From Prevotella sp. (GTDB lineage: Bacteria > Bacteroidota > Bacteroidia > Bacteroidales > Bacteroidaceae): a stretch of DNA of 64,000 nt. How positions within the stretch are numbered: position 1 is the first letter of the stretch; every line of letters begins with the position of its first letter. The notes beneath the pieces were generated by a model. The model ran no database searches and was not told the DNA's origin. It saw only the letters and a list, made by a program, of their open reading frames with translations. The stretch is taken from NCBI GenBank assembly GCA_017619755.1, contig JAFZRU010000047.1:30121-94120 (forward strand), given 5' to 3'. Below are positions 54,326 through 63,215 of the stretch, piece by piece. Both the position numbers and the translations under genes were made by a program.

Positions 54326-55615
54326 ATGAGGCAGAAGAGAATGCAATCGACAACTGTGGTGACCGACGGTCGCTCGTGGCTGTGGCCGCCCCTCTTGGGT
54401 TTTGCCCGCGGCATGGCCGTGGTGGCCTTGTTGTCGGTGTCGATGGTGATGTTCAAGCGCCTTGGCATGAGCAATTCTTGGGCATCGTGCGGCACGGCCT
54501 TGTTGGCTGTGCCATACGTGTGTCGGCAGTTGCTGCGTCCTTTCGTGACGGCCATGCCCCACCGAGGGTGGTGGATGGTGGCCATGCAGTTGCTCTTCGC
54601 CTTGTCTTTGCTGGGCGTCGCCTTGACGGTCACCCCCGGAACGGAGGGCGGTGCGTCGTGGTGGTGGTTGGGGGTCGGTGCCTTTGCCGCCGCCTTTCAC
54701 GACATTCTGGCCAGCGACTATTGCAATGCGCTACGGGGCAACCGCAAGCCCGGCCGCACATTGGTGTTGGCCACGCTGCCACTGCTCGCCGTCGTGCTGG
54801 GTTTGGGCATCACCTTGGTGATAGCGGGCGACATGGAGGTGCTCACGCGTGACGTGGCGTACTCCTGGAGTTTGGCTTTCGAGGTGTTGGCAGGTATGGC
54901 GTTCGTCGTGGCCTTGGTGACGGCTTTGGCCAAGCCTCGCCATGTGGGTGGGGAGGTTATGCCGCTGAAAAAGGCGTGGCGTGTTCAAATGAAGGAGTTG
55001 GAAAGGTGGTGGTGCGCCTCTCACCAGTGGACTTTCGCCGCTTTCATCGTGCTTTTCACCTTGCATGAGTGTTTCATCTTGAAGGGCGTGTTGCTCTTCT
55101 TGGTTGACCCGGGGAGCATCGGCGGTTTGTCGATGGGACCGCAGGAGGTGGCCTTCGCCCACAGCACGGTGGCGGGGATGGCCATGGTGGCCGGGTGCGT
55201 GGCGGGCTTCACCATGATGCGTCGTGACGGTCTGCGCCGATGGGTGTGGCCCATGGTGCTTGCCATCACCGTACCAGACATCCTGCTGCTCTATTTGGCG
55301 TACGCCATGCCTTCCGAGTTGTCGCTTGTCACAGCATGCCTCGCCGTGGAGAGTTTTGGTTGCGGTTTCGGCTTGGCGGGCTTTGTGTGCTACCTGCGTT
55401 ATTATGGTCCGCGTCGCGGCTTGCCGGCCTACGGTGACTCCTGCCTCGCCCTTGTGGCGCTTTCCGCTTGTTTGTCGGGAGTGGTCACGGGATTTTTGCA
55501 AGACTATTTCGGCTATCGCCGCTTCTTCCTCTTCGTCGTCTTGATGGCCATCGTCGCCGCCGCCTCCTTGGCCTTGCTGGGGAAAATTCGGTCTGGTCAC
55601 AAGAAAAGCAGCTGA
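54326..55615 (+). CDS. Diverged AmpG-like permease (tandem paralogue)
   Basis: A 429-residue membrane protein aligned along its length with the preceding permease: FARGMAVVALLSVSMVMFKRLGMS against FAEGLPNVVVMTVAVVMYMEMGMT in two blocks, LRRWVWPMVLAITVPDILLLYL against LKRWLWPFVCAITLPDIVYVYL. The HDIAADG motif has become HDILASDY, so the substrate may differ. ATG 54326 is used, since the longer TTG start at 54302 overlaps the previous gene; ATG 54341 is also possible. Last gene before a terminator at 55646. Confidence 0.82.
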   Translation: MRQKRMQSTTVVTDGRSWLWPPLLGFARGMAVVALLSVSMVMFKRLGMSNSWASCGTALLAVPYVCRQLLRPFVTAMPHRGWWMVAMQLLFALSLLGVALTVTPGTEGGASWWWLGVGAFAAAFHDILASDYCNALRGNRKPGRTLVLATLPLLAVVLGLGITLVIAGDMEVLTRDVAYSWSLAFEVLAGMAFVVALVTALAKPRHVGGEVMPLKKAWRVQMKELERWWCASHQWTFAAFIVLFTLHECFILKGVLLFLVDPGSIGGLSMGPQEVAFAHSTVAGMAMVAGCVAGFTMMRRDGLRRWVWPMVLAITVPDILLLYLAYAMPSELSLVTACLAVESFGCGFGLAGFVCYLRYYGPRRGLPAYGDSCLALVALSACLSGVVTGFLQDYFGYRRFFLFVVLMAIVAAASLALLGKIRSGHKKSS

Positions 55616-55645
55616 GCAAATTGGTAGTGCTCTCCCGCTTGCTCT

Positions 55646-55676
55646 CGTCATGACACCTTGTTGTCATGACGTTTTG
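55646..55676 (+). terminator. Rho-independent terminator
   Basis: CGTCATGACA (55646-55655) and TGTCATGACG (55662-55671) form a perfect 10-bp stem with a 6-base loop, followed by TTTTG. It ends the ATPase-to-permease unit, 31 bp after the last stop. Confidence 0.8.
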
Positions 55677-55677
55677 T

Positions 55678-55755
55678 CGTTATCCCGTTATCCCGTTATT
55701 CCGTTATTCCGTTATTTCGTTATTTCGTCATTCCGATTCCGTCATTCCGTCATCC
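55678..55755. repeat. 8-bp tandem repeat tract
   Basis: About ten units of CGTTATYC or its variants (CGTTATTT, CGTCATTC), one of them shortened to 6 bases, in direct tandem. Degenerate copies suggest slippage followed by drift. It fills part of the 422-bp gap 55616-56037. The rest holds a gene fragment (55774-55851) and AT-rich sequence ahead of the porin gene. Confidence 0.8.
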
Positions 55756-55773
55756 TGTTATAACGCCCCATCA

Positions 55774-55851
55774 TTATCCTGTTATAACGTCATGATGCAG
55801 TCCGTCATGCGCTTCAACAGCCAAGCGCAGGGTGTCTTCAATTGTGATCAT
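55774..55851 (-). pseudogene. Truncated copy of the 5' end of the HD gene
   Basis: Bases 55802-55852 match 62990-63040 at 47 of 51 positions. On the minus strand the copy starts MITIEDTLRLAVEAHDG, as does the HD protein at 63039, then leaves the homology and stops after 25 codons. It is a broken fragment from partial duplication; the match ends at the start codon on one side. Confidence 0.75.
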
Positions 55852-56037
55852 CCACATTTGTAAGTATCATTATTCAGGGTTTTTCAAAATCATCGTCACA
55901 AGTTGGTATTCACTTCATTACGATTAAGTATAAGTCATTTTTCGGTATCGTCAAAATTACTGAATTTTGGGTATTGTCCACATCAATAAAAGGTTGTTAT
56001 TTTGCATCCGAAAAAATAGACGACAATCATCCATTCA

Positions 56038-57432
56038 ATGAAAGGATTATCACTTACAACCATTCTTACACTGTCAACCCTTTGTGTGTCAGCCCAGGAA
56101 ATAGACGACAAAAACGTGGATACCACTACAGGAGCCACACGACAAGTCATTCAAAAAGAGAGGAAGACAGACATCGTGTCTCACCTCCACATTGGCGGTT
56201 ATGGCGAAGCTGTTATGAGCAGAAACTTCTACAGCCAGAGTTTCAACCGCTACAAGAAACCAGAGAACTATGTCGATGACAAGAGTCACGGACGCTTCGA
56301 CCTTCCACACGTATGCCTGAACATCGGCTACGACTTCGGCAAGGGATGGACAATGGGTTCCGAGATAGAGTTTGAGCATGGCGGTAATGGCACTGCCGTG
56401 GAAATAGAGGCTGAAGAGGCTGGTGAATATGAGGCAGAGGTGGAGAAAGGCGGTGAGGTGAACATTGAGCAGTTCTGGATCAACAAGGAGTTCTGGAATG
56501 GCAAGTTCAACATCAAGGCCGGCGAAATCATCGTTCCCATAGGCTACTCCAACGCCTACCACGAACCCAATCAGTTCTTCACCGTTTATCGCCCGGAAGG
56601 CGAGGCAACCATCATGCCCAACACCTGGCATCAGGTGGGACTGTCGTTGTGGGGACGGCTGAAAGACTGGCGCTATGAGGTCCAACTGCTCTCGGGCTTG
56701 AATTCCGAGAGTTTCACGGCAGAGAACTTTGTGCATTACGGTGCCACAAGCCCCTATGAGTTCAAGGTCGCCAACAACTACGCTGGTGCGCTACGTATCG
56801 ACAATCATTCCTTTAAGGGACTGCGACTCGGTCTGAGCGGCTACTATGGCTACACCTTCCGTAACACCCTTCGTACGCCGGGCAGCAAATACGATGACGT
56901 AACGGGAGCCTTGGGGATGGTGGCCCTCGACTTCTCTCTCAACCGCTGGAATTGGATAGTTCGGGGCAATGTGGATTATGCCCACTTCAGCGATGCTGAC
57001 GAAATCTCGGCTTACAACCAAGCCAACTGGACGCACCACAAATACCAGGATGGCAACCCGCACCACTATTCCAACATAGGCAGCAATGCACTGGCGTATG
57101 CCATCGAGGCCGGCTACAATGTCTTTTCGCAATTTCCAAAACTGAGGCAGGAAAACGAAAAACTGTTCATATTCGGGCGATTTGAACATTACGACACCAT
57201 GGCATCGGGTACCTATGAGTCGATGTACAAGTACACCAAGAAATACAGGTGCGCTTTCGGCGTGAACTACTCACCCGTGAAACAAATCACCATCAAGGGG
57301 GAGTACTCCTATCGTTTCTTCGAGAAGCCCGACAACCACGGCCTTGCTTCCGACAGTCCGCTATACAAACAGCCCTACAACAACGAGCCAAGTGTCAGCT
57401 TGGGCGTCACCTACTGTGGGAAATTGTTGTAA
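56038..57432 (+). CDS. Outer-membrane porin (phosphate-selective porin O/P type)
   Basis: A 464-residue protein with a signal peptide (TTILTLSTLCVSAQ). The mature part is a regular series of beta strands: IGGYGEAVMSRNFY near 52, then GRFDLPHVCLNIGYDFGKGWTM and IKAGEIIVPIG (about 155-165), as in porin O/P-like proteins. It ends CGKLL, not in the usual aromatic. It probably forms a channel in the outer membrane. It is the first gene of a four-gene run with imelysin, di-heme and CcsBA genes, so it may pass iron-related compounds (inference). Confidence 0.8.
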   Translation: MKGLSLTTILTLSTLCVSAQEIDDKNVDTTTGATRQVIQKERKTDIVSHLHIGGYGEAVMSRNFYSQSFNRYKKPENYVDDKSHGRFDLPHVCLNIGYDFGKGWTMGSEIEFEHGGNGTAVEIEAEEAGEYEAEVEKGGEVNIEQFWINKEFWNGKFNIKAGEIIVPIGYSNAYHEPNQFFTVYRPEGEATIMPNTWHQVGLSLWGRLKDWRYEVQLLSGLNSESFTAENFVHYGATSPYEFKVANNYAGALRIDNHSFKGLRLGLSGYYGYTFRNTLRTPGSKYDDVTGALGMVALDFSLNRWNWIVRGNVDYAHFSDADEISAYNQANWTHHKYQDGNPHHYSNIGSNALAYAIEAGYNVFSQFPKLRQENEKLFIFGRFEHYDTMASGTYESMYKYTKKYRCAFGVNYSPVKQITIKGEYSYRFFEKPDNHGLASDSPLYKQPYNNEPSVSLGVTYCGKLL

Positions 57433-57473
57433 GATGGAAAATGGATAATTAATAAAATAAAACACCAAGTAAA

Positions 57474-58670
57474 ATGAAAATCAAGAATCTTTTGAAAATG
57501 GCAGCCATTGCTGCCGTCATTCCCTTCGGTTTCGCATCTTGTTCAAGTGATGATGACAATGACACAACAACTGTTACAGGTTCCCAGGCTGCCGTGGACC
57601 AGGCATGCAATGATTGGAAAACGGCTCGTGCCAACTGGGAGAACACCGAAGCCTTCCTCTTTGGAGCAGCCGACGTTTACTCCATCGACCCTCACACCGA
57701 CACTTGGCCGGTAGCCGCCAACGACCTGGCCGACGTGCTGCGTGACGAGAAGGCGATGTCGAATCTCGACAACTTCATCAAGACAGCCAATTCCGGTATC
57801 CTGGGTTATCACGGTTTGGAGTATGTGCTCTTCCGTCAGGGACAACCCCGACAAATCAGTCAAATCACCAACTTGGAGTATGAATACATCTGTGCAGTGG
57901 CCAAGGACCTCTACAACGCCACGGCAACCCTGGAGGCTGCATGGGACTCACGTGAAAGCAATGCCGAACGTCATAAGATTGCCATCAACTATGTGGCAAC
58001 ACACAACGCCATCAATGACGACGGCGATGCCGAAGGTTCCTTGGGCTCGTTCCAAAACTTCGGCAAGGCCTTCAAGAACCCTGGTACCGGCGACTGGGAA
58101 ACGGCTCTCGACGCCACGCTTGAAATCATCTCCGGCTGCCAGGACATCATCGGCGAGGTGGGTGACTCGAAAATAGGACTTCCCTACACGGGTGAGGATG
58201 CCACCTACATTGAATCACCTTACGCCTACAACTCCATCACCGACTTTTATGACAACATCGTCAGTTGCAAAAACGCACTCTTTGGACAGATGGGAGCAAC
58301 ATCACCCATACAGCAATCGCTGATTTATTTCTGTCAGAATGCCGGCAATCCGACGATGGCCAACCAAGCCAACATCGTGGTGACCAAGCTTGATGCTGCC
58401 TTGGCAAAAATCAAGGCAATGAAACATCCGTTTGCCCTCTACTATTCCGATGCCTCGTGCAAGGTGGCCATCGATGCGCTGGGCGAATTGGACGACGCTC
58501 TTGGTGCACTCTCCGAGACATTGGCGGGATATGGAGGCAACAAGACCGTGGAAGCACAGTGCCAAGTCATCAATGAGAACTATGTGGACAACGTGGTGGT
58601 GGCCACCTACCACACTCTGGCCGACAACGCACAAAAGCTCTATCAGTCAATCGTGAATATAAAAAAGTAA
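57474..58670 (+). CDS. Imelysin family lipoprotein (M75-like iron-regulated protein)
   Basis: A 398-residue lipoprotein with lipobox FASC (Cys23). The imelysin domain spans nearly the whole mature chain and keeps the GxHxxE motif (GYHGLE, His113, Glu116). Family members (ICMP, EfeO/EfeM relatives, P. gingivalis and Bacteroides IPA-like proteins) are periplasmic or outer-membrane metal-related proteins induced by low iron; the protease assignment is doubted. The next gene encodes a di-heme protein, a pairing seen in several genomes. Confidence 0.9.
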   Translation: MKIKNLLKMAAIAAVIPFGFASCSSDDDNDTTTVTGSQAAVDQACNDWKTARANWENTEAFLFGAADVYSIDPHTDTWPVAANDLADVLRDEKAMSNLDNFIKTANSGILGYHGLEYVLFRQGQPRQISQITNLEYEYICAVAKDLYNATATLEAAWDSRESNAERHKIAINYVATHNAINDDGDAEGSLGSFQNFGKAFKNPGTGDWETALDATLEIISGCQDIIGEVGDSKIGLPYTGEDATYIESPYAYNSITDFYDNIVSCKNALFGQMGATSPIQQSLIYFCQNAGNPTMANQANIVVTKLDAALAKIKAMKHPFALYYSDASCKVAIDALGELDDALGALSETLAGYGGNKTVEAQCQVINENYVDNVVVATYHTLADNAQKLYQSIVNIKK

Positions 58671-58676
58671 GATGAA

Positions 58677-60383
58677 ATGAACAAACCATTCCTTTTCGGT
58701 CTTGTTCTGATGGGAACCTTCATCGCCGCCGGTTGTTCCGACGACGATGATGCCACAACCACAACGTGGGAAATAGGCGACCCGACAACGACGGACTATC
58801 CGGAAGACTACTACGCCGGGGGACTGCTCGGCACTACATCGGTGAACACCGCCACGGCTTTCGAGCAGCCCTCCAAGGCTGTGGAAAACGCTGGAATGAT
58901 GACGGCCTTCAACGAAGGCGAGTATCTCTTTGAGAAAGACTACAACACCAACACCGATGGTGCCTTCCATGGACTGGGGCCTGTCTATGTGCGTCGAGGA
59001 TGCCTTTACTGCCATCCCGGTTACGGCCATGGCGCACGACAGACGGAATACAAGGCCGACACACACCGAAACGGCTATCTGCTCGTCATCTACGACAAGA
59101 CCACCAATGCTTACATCCGCTCCGTGGCCGGCATGCCGCAGACCGGTGCCGTGAAACCTTTCAAGGCCCCTGTTGACGAGAATCAAATCAGCATCGTATG
59201 GAACAACTACACCGACGAGTGGGGGAACAAATTCCCTGACGGCGAAACCTATTCACTCATCTACCCAGAGGTGACCATCCCCTATAGTGCCCATTATGCT
59301 CCAGTCGTCGTTGCTCGTGGAGGTTCCGACGTGACACTCACCGAAGCAGAATACAACAACGACATCGGCGTGTTGTTGGAGTCAACCATAGGCATATATG
59401 GCACTGGACTTACAGATGCCATCCCCGACGAAGACATCACCGCACAATGGAGAGCTGAAAGTGAGTATTTCAACAGCATCGGCCGCACCGACGCACTGAA
59501 TCCTGCTATGTGGAACCAAGCGACAAACTCTTGGAACAGCTATTACAGCAACTCGCTGCAAGGCGACGGAACGAAGTATGTGCGCCGCTACACCTACGCC
59601 ATGTCGCGTGGACCCATTCTTGATGCCGCCGGCGCAAATGCCATATGGAACATCACCAACGTGACACGCTCCGACCGCCGATATCATTATCTCGACCTCG
59701 CAGGTGTCTATTATGCCACGAAGGCGTCGCAAGACCCGGAGGTGCAGGCAGGCTTCACCGACTACATCAACCGCATGGACCCCGCAAAGGCGCACCCCGA
59801 ATGGCATACTGGCGACCTGCAGAAAGACATTTACACCTATCTGACCAGCAAGTCGCTTGATGCTGAGATGACCGATGCACAGTATAAGAACCTCATGATC
59901 TGGCATCGTGGACTGGCTGTTCCCGCGGCACGCAATACCACCACCACGGATTTCCAAGAGGGCAAGCGTCTGTTCACCGAAATCGGTTGCGCCGCCTGTC
60001 ACCGTCCCTCGTGGCAGACTGGCGAGGACCACATCCAAGACCCTGCCAGATTCTTCCTCTCCGACAGCGACATGCCACGCTATCCTCGTCAGAAGATATG
60101 GCCCTATACTGACTTCGTCCAACATCGTCTGTGGATGAAGAACGACATACGTACAGGTTGGTGCCGTACCACACCGCTGTGGGGACGCGGACTGGCCGCG
60201 AAGTGTGGCAGTGGGGTGGAACGTCTGCACGACTGCCGTGCCCGCAATGTCATGGAAGCCATCATGTGGCATGGCTGCAAAAACGAGGGAGGCACCAGCG
60301 ACGCCTACCATTCCGTCGTGAAGTTTCGAAACCTGACGAAAAAGCAACGTGACCAGATGATTTATTTTATTGAATCCATCTAA
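58677..60383 (+). CDS. Di-heme oxidoreductase (DUF1111), lipoprotein
   Basis: A 568-residue lipoprotein with lipobox AAGC (Cys20). Two c-type heme sites are visible: CLYCH (109-113) and CAACH (about 438-442). TTPLWGRGL in the C-terminal part is typical of DUF1111 di-heme thiol oxidoreductase/peroxidase-like proteins, which are often encoded next to imelysin genes. Hemes would be attached in the periplasm by the CcsBA system encoded directly downstream. The reaction is unknown. It starts 6 bp after the imelysin gene. Confidence 0.9.
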   Translation: MNKPFLFGLVLMGTFIAAGCSDDDDATTTTWEIGDPTTTDYPEDYYAGGLLGTTSVNTATAFEQPSKAVENAGMMTAFNEGEYLFEKDYNTNTDGAFHGLGPVYVRRGCLYCHPGYGHGARQTEYKADTHRNGYLLVIYDKTTNAYIRSVAGMPQTGAVKPFKAPVDENQISIVWNNYTDEWGNKFPDGETYSLIYPEVTIPYSAHYAPVVVARGGSDVTLTEAEYNNDIGVLLESTIGIYGTGLTDAIPDEDITAQWRAESEYFNSIGRTDALNPAMWNQATNSWNSYYSNSLQGDGTKYVRRYTYAMSRGPILDAAGANAIWNITNVTRSDRRYHYLDLAGVYYATKASQDPEVQAGFTDYINRMDPAKAHPEWHTGDLQKDIYTYLTSKSLDAEMTDAQYKNLMIWHRGLAVPAARNTTTTDFQEGKRLFTEIGCAACHRPSWQTGEDHIQDPARFFLSDSDMPRYPRQKIWPYTDFVQHRLWMKNDIRTGWCRTTPLWGRGLAAKCGSGVERLHDCRARNVMEAIMWHGCKNEGGTSDAYHSVVKFRNLTKKQRDQMIYFIESI

Positions 60384-60393
60384 AACAGTATTG

Positions 60394-62580
60394 GTGAACA
60401 AAAAACTCATCTTCGCCCTATACACACTCATCGTGGTGTGTATAGGGTTTGCCACCATCATAGAGAAACATAGCGGCACTGGTTTTGTCAATGAGCATGT
60501 CTATGGTACCTGGTGGTTTGCCGGCCTATGGGTTGTGCTTTCCGTGGCAGCCTGTGCCTATGTGATAAGGCAACAACTGTATAAGCGTGCTGCCGTCATG
60601 TTGTTGCACGTGGCTTTTGTGGTGATCCTGACAGGTGCCTTGGTCACCCATCTTTTCGCCCGTAGTGGCACCATCCGACTTCGTACGGGCATCCCTTCCA
60701 GGACATATATTGACAAGGATGGACACTATCAACAGTTGCCCTTCTCTTTGACACTAAAAGAGTTCAGCATTATCTATTATCCTGGCACTGATGCACCACT
60801 CGACTACCAAAGCGTCATTCAGCATGTTGGTGGAGAAGATGTCCTTGTCTCCATGAACAACATCGGCCACATCGATGACTACCGCTTCTTTCAGTCAAGC
60901 TTCGACTCTGACGGCAAGGGCGTTTCACTTGGTGTAAGCCATGACCCATACGGTATTGCCATCACCTACTTCGGCTACCTCTTGCTGCTGGCTGGCATCA
61001 TCGCCACGCTGCTGTCACGCAAGACACGGATGCATGTACTTTACCGCAAAGCCACGCAATCCCTTGCCATTCTCTTGCCTCTTGCCTTTTATGCCTCATC
61101 TGTCCACGCTGACGACGGTTTGCCCGTTGTCGATAAGGAAATTGCCCACCGTTTGGGAGCCATCAATGTGCTATACAACAACCGTATCTGCCCGCTCAAC
61201 ACTGTGGCGACAGACTTCATCACCAAACTATCGGGCAGTGCTTCATGGGAGGGCTATTCAGCAGATGAGATTTTCGTCAGTTGGATGATATACTATTCCC
61301 CATGGGAGAAACAGAAACTGATTCGTGTGAAGAACCATGAAGTGCAACAGTTGTTGGGCATCAACGGACAGTGGGCTTCCTATTGCGATTTTCTGGATGA
61401 GTACCACGAGTACAAGTTGAAAAAAGCCGTTGAGAAACAGAAGAAAGGTGATGGCTCCCATGGCGGGAAAGCTTTGATGGAAGCTGATGAGAAATTCCAT
61501 GTTGTTGAGATGTTCTATCGTGGACAGTTCATCAAGATGTTTCCATATCGCAGTGGAAAGGCTGTCAACTGGTATATGCCAGGCGGACAGTCGCTACCCA
61601 AGGAAATCCCCGTCAAGGAGCAGTTCTTCATCAAGCAGTCCATGGACTACCTCACAGAGAGTATTGTGACAGGACAGCGTGACAGGGCATACGAGCTCAT
61701 TGCAAAAATCAAACTCTTTCAAAATGAAATGACAAACAATCAGCTGCCCAGTGGGAATAAGACCAAGGCAGAGATTTTCTACAATACGATGCGTTGTCAG
61801 AAATGGCCTGTTTTCTTGGCTCTCACCCTCAGCCTGTTGGTGTGCTTGGCATTGATTGCAACGACATGGAGAGGAACGTGGTTCAAGGTTTTGACTCTTT
61901 CATTCATCGTATTGTTGGCAACGTATGTCATGCTTCTACTCGGCCTACGTTGGTGGCTGAGCGGACACATACCCGTGAGCAACGGCCACGAGGTGATGCT
62001 GTTCATGGCATGGGTGTTGCTCTTGTTGACCATCCTTCTTCGACACCAATTTCCCATTGTCTCGGGGTTCGGCCCACTCATCGCTTCTTTTTGTCTGTTG
62101 GTGGCCATGTTGGCGGGCAGCAATTCGCAGATAACTCCGCTGATGCCCGTGCTACAATCGCCACTACTCTCCATTCATGTGATGACAGTGATGTGCGCCT
62201 ACGCTCTGTTTGCTCTGCAATTGTTGTTGGGTGTGCAGGCTTTCCTCTTGATAAGGAAAAAAAGAAATGATGAGTTGGAGAGGGTCACCGCACTGTCGCA
62301 ATTGTTGCTCTACCCCGCCGTCTTCCTGCTTGCTATCGGCATCTTCCTCGGAGCAGTCTGGGCAAATGTGTCGTGGGGCAACTATTGGTCGTGGGACCCC
62401 AAAGAGTCATGGGCTCTCATCACCCTGATGATTTATGCCGTGCCATTTCACATAAAGTCAGTCGGGATATTCCGTAAGCCCTGTTGCTACCACATCTACA
62501 TGGTGGGGGCCTTCCTTGCGGTCATCATCACTTATTTCGGTGTCAATTATATTTTGGGAGGGATGCATGGGTACATTTAG
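60394..62580 (+). CDS. Fused ResB-CcsA cytochrome c synthase
   Basis: An about 728-residue membrane protein, the system II CcsBA type. The N-terminal ResB-like half has four helices with ARSGTIRLRTG after the third; a periplasmic loop of about 200 residues follows; the C-terminal CcsA half carries the WWD motif WGNYWSWDPKESWALIT near 665. It carries heme out and links it to CxxCH motifs. The start is uncertain: GTG 60394 (MNKKLIFALYT) is used, with TTG 60391 and TTG 60370 as alternatives; the last overlaps the di-heme gene. Its only visible client in the window is the di-heme protein. Confidence 0.88.
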   Translation: MNKKLIFALYTLIVVCIGFATIIEKHSGTGFVNEHVYGTWWFAGLWVVLSVAACAYVIRQQLYKRAAVMLLHVAFVVILTGALVTHLFARSGTIRLRTGIPSRTYIDKDGHYQQLPFSLTLKEFSIIYYPGTDAPLDYQSVIQHVGGEDVLVSMNNIGHIDDYRFFQSSFDSDGKGVSLGVSHDPYGIAITYFGYLLLLAGIIATLLSRKTRMHVLYRKATQSLAILLPLAFYASSVHADDGLPVVDKEIAHRLGAINVLYNNRICPLNTVATDFITKLSGSASWEGYSADEIFVSWMIYYSPWEKQKLIRVKNHEVQQLLGINGQWASYCDFLDEYHEYKLKKAVEKQKKGDGSHGGKALMEADEKFHVVEMFYRGQFIKMFPYRSGKAVNWYMPGGQSLPKEIPVKEQFFIKQSMDYLTESIVTGQRDRAYELIAKIKLFQNEMTNNQLPSGNKTKAEIFYNTMRCQKWPVFLALTLSLLVCLALIATTWRGTWFKVLTLSFIVLLATYVMLLLGLRWWLSGHIPVSNGHEVMLFMAWVLLLLTILLRHQFPIVSGFGPLIASFCLLVAMLAGSNSQITPLMPVLQSPLLSIHVMTVMCAYALFALQLLLGVQAFLLIRKKRNDELERVTALSQLLLYPAVFLLAIGIFLGAVWANVSWGNYWSWDPKESWALITLMIYAVPFHIKSVGIFRKPCCYHIYMVGAFLAVIITYFGVNYILGGMHGYI

Positions 62581-62610
62581 TAAAAATATTCGTGCAGTGC
62601 GGATGGAAAA

Positions 62611-63039
62611 TTATCCTTGTTTTACAATTGGTTCGATGATGGAGAGTGCATTTTCGTGTTTGGCCACAATTCTCCAATGCCCGCCGGCACGGCCACGTTT
62701 GAGGTTGTGGCAGAGGTCGTTGTATTTCACGTGGATGGCGATGCTGTTTCCAGACTTGGCGATACGATTCACGTAGTCTTCGTATGACAGGTCATCGGTA
62801 TGCGTCAGTAGCCGCAGAGCATCCACGATTTCTTCATCCACCCCTTTTTTCAGGAGGTCCTCGAACGTAAATTTGGTGTCCTCCACCACGTCGTGCAGCA
62901 GTCCAGCTATGATTTCCTCACGGTTGCGACCGGCCAACCCTACTGCCATCGGGTGCAGGATGACGGGATTTCCATCAAGGTCTTTCTGACCGTCATGCGC
63001 TTCAACAGCCAAGCGCAAGGCATCTTCAATTGTAATCAT
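62611..63039 (-). CDS. HD-domain hydrolase, small alarmone hydrolase-like
   Basis: A 142-residue single HD domain. The metal ligands and HD pair appear in order: AHDGQ (His15), NPVILHP (His29), GLLHDVVED (His49-Asp50, Glu53) and KYNDLCHNL (Asp about 106). The spacing resembles the (p)ppGpp hydrolase domain of SpoT and Mesh1-type small hydrolases, so alarmone breakdown is a reasonable guess, not shown. It converges with CcsBA. ATG 63039 is used because it matches the truncated copy at 55851 and gives a clean domain; an ATG at 63069 would add 10 Lys-rich residues. Confidence 0.82.
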   Translation of the reverse strand: MITIEDALRLAVEAHDGQKDLDGNPVILHPMAVGLAGRNREEIIAGLLHDVVEDTKFTFEDLLKKGVDEEIVDALRLLTHTDDLSYEDYVNRIAKSGNSIAIHVKYNDLCHNLKRGRAGGHWRIVAKHENALSIIEPIVKQG

Positions 63040-63066
63040 CTTTTTCTGTTTCTTTGATTTTCTTTG

Positions 63067-63074
63067 CAAATTTA
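63067..63074 (-). promoter_or_regulatory. -7 box for the HD gene
   Basis: Minus-strand TAAATTTG, 28 bp upstream of the ATG at 63039. It matches TAnnTTTG; no TTTG at the normal distance. Confidence 0.45.
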
Positions 63075-63203
63075 CATCATTCTTGCCTTATATCGTGGTA
63101 CAAGTTTGGTTTTTTTGACATCACTTTAAGATTATTTCAACAGCATAGGTCGAATCTTTTTTCGCCCATATTAAAATGACATAGTCTTCGCTGCAAAATG
63201 GCA

Positions 63204-63211
63204 TATCTTTG
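63204..63211 (+). promoter_or_regulatory. -7 box overlapping the start of the last gene
   Basis: TATCTTTG lies only 4 bp before the ATG at 63216. If used, the transcript would start at or just after the ATG, so it would be leaderless or begin from a later codon. Confidence 0.4.
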
Positions 63212-63215
63212 CAGC

